Shown: piece after piece, positions 60,625 through 64,000 of the stretch | Layout of the letters: every line of letters starts with the position of its first letter | Numbering within the stretch: the stretch's first letter is position 1 | Origin: Ancylostoma caninum | Lineage: Eukaryota; Nematoda; Chromadorea; Rhabditida; Ancylostomatidae | Assembly: GCA_037903475.1 (NCBI GenBank) | Contig: JBAJFG010000476.1 | Location: forward strand, 930,001-994,000 | DNA length: 64,000 bases | Direction: 5' to 3' | Notes under the pieces: model-generated | The model's database searches: none | Told to the model about the DNA's origin: nothing | What the model saw: the letters and a program-made list of their open reading frames with translations, nothing else | Program-made: the position numbers and the translations under genes

Positions 60625-61658
60625 AGAAAATTTATTTGTTCATTTATTTATTTATTATTACATGAACAATTCATGTGAGGGAAATTGACATAGGTATCAC
60701 GCAATATACTTTTTAACACAAGATGAGGACATCTTATTACAAATACATTGGACCTGCTCAACAACTGGATGTCCCCCAACATGTTCTAGGCAACCAGATA
60801 CGTATGAGTCTATAATTTTGCTTAGTGCTTCAACACAGCTAGGTAAAGCATTCCTGTTGCTAATTTTAAGGTATTTGGAACCTAAGCTGTTGGCAAAAGA
60901 GAAATATCTGATATGACTGGCTCGTTGTACATAGTGTTTGACAGTTTTTCCTCTAGTGACTGATTCCTATGCAATACAGAAGAGTTCAGGTCTCAAACCG
61001 CATTCCTCTGTTGAGATTTTATGGAAAGGTATAAGATCGAGTTTTCGTCCGCGATAAGGTAACGAACATAAGTCAAGTAAATCATTCCTTTCGGCGGCAG
61101 AGAGGATCTGATTATAATTAAATCCATGAGTTCCGTCATTAGTTTCCTAGTGAGACCATTTGTTCTAATTCGTTCATGTAATCAATTTTATGCGGGTTGA
61201 ACACTGCCGTGCCATACTTTAAAATAGGACGGACGTGGGTCTTATAGGCTTTAACCGGGTTTTGACTCTTCTTAGTAGAGAAAGAGGAGAGAGAGAGCAT
61301 TGAAAAGGCAGTACACTATTTCGGAGGCTTCGCAAGAGATTTCTTCGCAGAGCAAATCAAAGCTCAAATCTTCTGTTATGAGAAAAGCAAGATCTCTCAC
61401 TTGTTCGAATTTCCGTTGGCATATCACCAATTTTGTATGACAGAAATCGGTTTTTAGATCCCAGATGAAAGAACTTAATTTTTTTTCTCTGGAAAGAGGA
61501 CGATACCACATTTGTGACCATTGGTCAACCACTTCAACAGCCCTTTGTAGCACTCGGAAGTTTACTGATTCTTCATAAGCTTGGTAGATTTTGATGTCGT
61601 ATGCATGAATGACAAATATGATCTCAAAATGAACTTCCGACCAGAATGAGTACGACAA
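60625..61658 (-). pseudogene. 5'-truncated non-LTR retroelement (reverse transcriptase end)
   Basis: On the minus strand 61658-61272 reads IIFVIHAYDIKIYQAYEE, then AVEVVDQWSQMWYRPLSREK and VRDLAFLITEDLSFDLLCEE, matching the region around and after the YxDD box in nematode CR1/RTE-type reverse transcriptases; here the box is changed to AYD. In another frame YKTHVRPILKYGTAVFNPHK follows at about 61240-61180. The remains run to a tetranucleotide tail ATTTATTTATTTATT near 60635-60660. Frameshifts and stops make it non-functional. Confidence 0.75.
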
Positions 61659-63179
61659 TTTTAGACAATTGCAGCCATAGGCAGTAATTATAAATAAAGT
61701 GAAATATAAAGTTTAAGAATAAATGAATGCAACTTGTTACGATTATATGAAGTTCATTCAAAGTGTTACTTGCAACAAATACTGCATAGGTGTCTGATAG
61801 TTATCTCACCTCAGCTCGCCTCAAACACTCCGTTCTAACTCTGCGTAAAATTCCAGTTCACCTTGATTACAATCCGGAGCTGGCCACAAATAGAAACCGC
61901 ACAACAAATGAATGAAACGGTAAAATCAACGATTTTGCGGGCCTCTCTTAACAATGCGAACACAAGCAAGAATGTAGTGGAGTGTGGATCGGATTACTGT
62001 ATCGTACTTTACTTGAAAAAACAGAATTCAACGTAACTTTGTAGCTCATGCGCCTACAACCCACACGAATCCATTAATTCCGCGATGTCCGACTAACTAT
62101 TAAAATAAACAAGGCCTACAGTTGAAGGATAGAGCTGAATTGCAACCAACCCACGTACGGAGTCTATCTCGAACGTTTCACGAAGTTCTGATGTCAATAA
62201 TTCAACCTAAAAGAGTATTACATGAGAGAATGCATTTTTCTCCAATTGTGATTTGTCTGCAGGTCCACCCACACCTCCAGGTACTGAGAAATTCGGAAGC
62301 ACAAGGAACAAATTAAAGGCAAAACGATGAGAAAAGCCATTCCATGAGATGTAGAGGAGGCTGTGAATTCCGTGGGTATCACTCCACTCGAAAAATTCCA
62401 CCGGATCACCCTTGCGCCTCCACATTGAGGTTGGAAAGCCTTCTAGAATGATTGCTGATGAACCAGGAAGGGCTCTATAAAGACTCTGCACCGCGTGAGC
62501 TCGTAGGTGAATTTAAGCAATGGTACCCCTTTCACTCGAAAAATTGGAGACAGCTCACGAATATGATGGAGACAACAAAATCTGTGACATTAATGAAATA
62601 ACAGGCCCAAATTTGGGATTTACGTAAACATTAAATACGACGTGTGTGGGCAGGCAAAATCCACACCTCTCTAGGCTGGGAAATTGGCAGCAACTAATTT
62701 GTGAATGCGAAGAGAACTGACGTGAAAAACCAATCCCACGCCATCTAGAAAATGACCAGTCGTTTGGCTGCGTTGGTTGTTGCCTTGACCGGGCAAAACA
62801 CTATGCAATTAGCATTTAGAAACAGTCTGTGGATGTAACACCTGATGACTACGTCAAATGTCATGAAGTACGGGTTTGGAACAGCACCGAACAATAGGAT
62901 TACAATCACAACAATAGGGGACCAAGCGAGTACATATATTCAAAAGAATGAGCGGATTTTCATGAATGGATTCCACGTGGGAGGAGTTGTGAGTCTTTTC
63001 CCACGCGAGGCATTTTTGTCGACAAGTGATCTGTGGCTGGCTTTTGTGCTAATGTCCCGTCGAACGATTCTCTGACATTAGTTAGGAACGGCTGGAATTT
63101 TTAAAAAACTGAGGGGTCAGAAAGGATCCAATACTTTGCGACAGGGGTCCATCTCTAGAGAACGATCAAAAAATTCAAA
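61659..63179. other. Interval with weak open stretches
   Basis: A minus-strand stretch 62491-62207 after GGTGCAG (contains SSAIILEGFPTSMWRRKGDP and HGIHSLLYISWNGFSHRF) is protein-like and open in two frames; a plus frame at 62845-63075 is also open. Neither could be tied to splice partners or a family. Confidence 0.28.
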
Positions 63180-63600
63180 GCTGTGAGCCAATTGCTTGAC
63201 AGAATACCATCGCATTTGTCCAACATAGACCTGAATAACGCCAAGTTTGACCAAAACAGCGTGATGGAATCCTTCGATGTTATTTCGTTACATAACCTAC
63301 AGAGAGCTCTAGCCCTGCTAACGCTAGCAAAGTCGTTGGGCAAACATGATATAACAACGGTATAACCACCTTTGTGTTGAACAAAGCGCACATAATGATT
63401 CTCATTCGAAAATGTTTGAATTGCAACATCTTCAAATGGTCTGGTAAATACTTTTCTCGAACTCGAAGATTAGCTATGGGTAAAAGGCTAACGCCAGTCT
63501 TTGTGATATGTTGCGTGTCTCGAATAGAAAAACAGCACTTGCTCATTTACCGATACTGTAGTGTCATGATGTTGACGACTGCTATGTAATAACACTAACA
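63180..63600 (+). pseudogene. Penelope-like element reverse transcriptase relic
   Basis: The plus frame at 63183-63365 reads SQLLDRIPSHLSNIDLNNAK, then QNSVMESFDVISLH, matching the SFDV-x-x-LYTNV block of Penelope-like reverse transcriptases. After a frame change, 63374-63589 reads LIRKCLNCNIFKWSGKYFSR, then RRLAMGKRLTPVFV and YRYCSVMM, corresponding to the FxWxGxYY, LAMGxxLAP and YRYxDD segments. The TNV stretch, parts between and the catalytic DD are lost, so it is a dead fragment. Confidence 0.72.
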
Positions 63601-64000
63601 GCATGAAATGGACGAATGGTTCAAAATGATAAAAGAACAGTAACAGTACATAAGGCTCACATTGGAAACTCCGTGTGACAGATGGCTTTGCTATATTAAC
63701 ACCCAAATAAGGCTGTCAAATGACATCTCGACTGTCAAATGAAACCGGAAAGAAAGCTCCAAGAACATAGTAATCCACGCGAATTCTGCCCATCCTGCTG
63801 GTGTCAAAAGCGCTATCGTACGAAACATGTTCTTGCACAGCTACTATATATGTGGGATGTGTGCGAGTAAGGTTGAACGGTGAGAGTCCCGTAAATTATG
63901 CTTTTAGGCTTGTTTTGTTGTTCTTGTTGTTTTGTACGAAGAGTTCGTAGAGTTATGACATGATTTTTTGCAAGGACTTGCTCTAGACGTGGAGAAGAAA
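63601..64000. other. Right edge, no gene seen
   Basis: Short frames only. TTTGTTGTTCTTGTTGTTTTG at 63915 is low complexity. The retroelement relic may continue here in unrecognisable form. Confidence 0.3.

Noticed and set aside
1..64000. tRNA, rRNA or CRISPR features
   Set aside because: No cloverleaf, rRNA core or regularly spaced repeats were seen in reading the window.

Overview
The window looks like nuclear DNA of a parasitic strongylid (hookworm-type) nematode. It has spliced genes with GT-AG introns, a muscle myosin heavy chain, a patched-related (PTR) permease of the family expanded in nematodes, and AT-rich introns and intergenic DNA loaded with foldback MITEs, Tc1/mariner relics, non-LTR and Penelope-like retroelement fragments. 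The order-level assignment is inference from this mix, not a database match. No tRNA, rRNA or CRISPR array was seen.

Layout. (1) 1-3460, plus strand: the last ten exons of a muscle myosin heavy chain, coding 524 residues of rod; the 5' part lies outside the window. (2) 5775-24146, minus strand: a PTR gene rebuilt here from 21 exons whose phases all agree, giving 2613 nt and 870 residues; it converges on the myosin gene. Its introns hold a TTAA-flanked foldback element, hAT-like elements, a CAGTGGCGGACGCAG-ended element and a nested pair of elements. (3) 24.1-35.3 kb: a mariner relic, weak non-LTR remains, a minus-strand candidate for the 3' end of a small membrane protein (29.07-29.36 kb), a candidate Cys-containing exon (30.96-31.05 kb), a near-perfect 202-bp palindromic element, and a complete three-exon minus-strand gene (33062-35244) for a 66-residue secreted neuropeptide-like precursor. 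(4) 35.8-48.8 kb: two abutting foldback MITEs with one-armed copies further on, a coding-like exon at 40.6 kb, a 470-bp field of an iterated ACAAGTTGTC-type motif, another foldback element, and a short two-exon plus-strand gene at 45.3 kb. (5) 48.9-64 kb: a 1.24-kb decayed Tc1/mariner-superfamily transposon with both ends and TA flanks, an inverted dispersed repeat pair, a three-exon candidate membrane protein on the minus strand (54.1-55.1 kb), fragments of Penelope-like elements (a GIY-YIG end at 59.5 kb and a reverse transcriptase at 63.2 kb), and a 5'-truncated non-LTR retroelement (60.6-61.7 kb).

The two best-supported genes are structural (thick filament myosin) and membrane transport/signalling (PTR, with the sterol-sensing-type core and the paired Asp of RND permeases). 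The most interesting new item is the small secreted peptide precursor at 33-35 kb, which no single long reading frame reveals. All exon models are from reading splice signals and phase by eye; none was checked against transcripts or databases.
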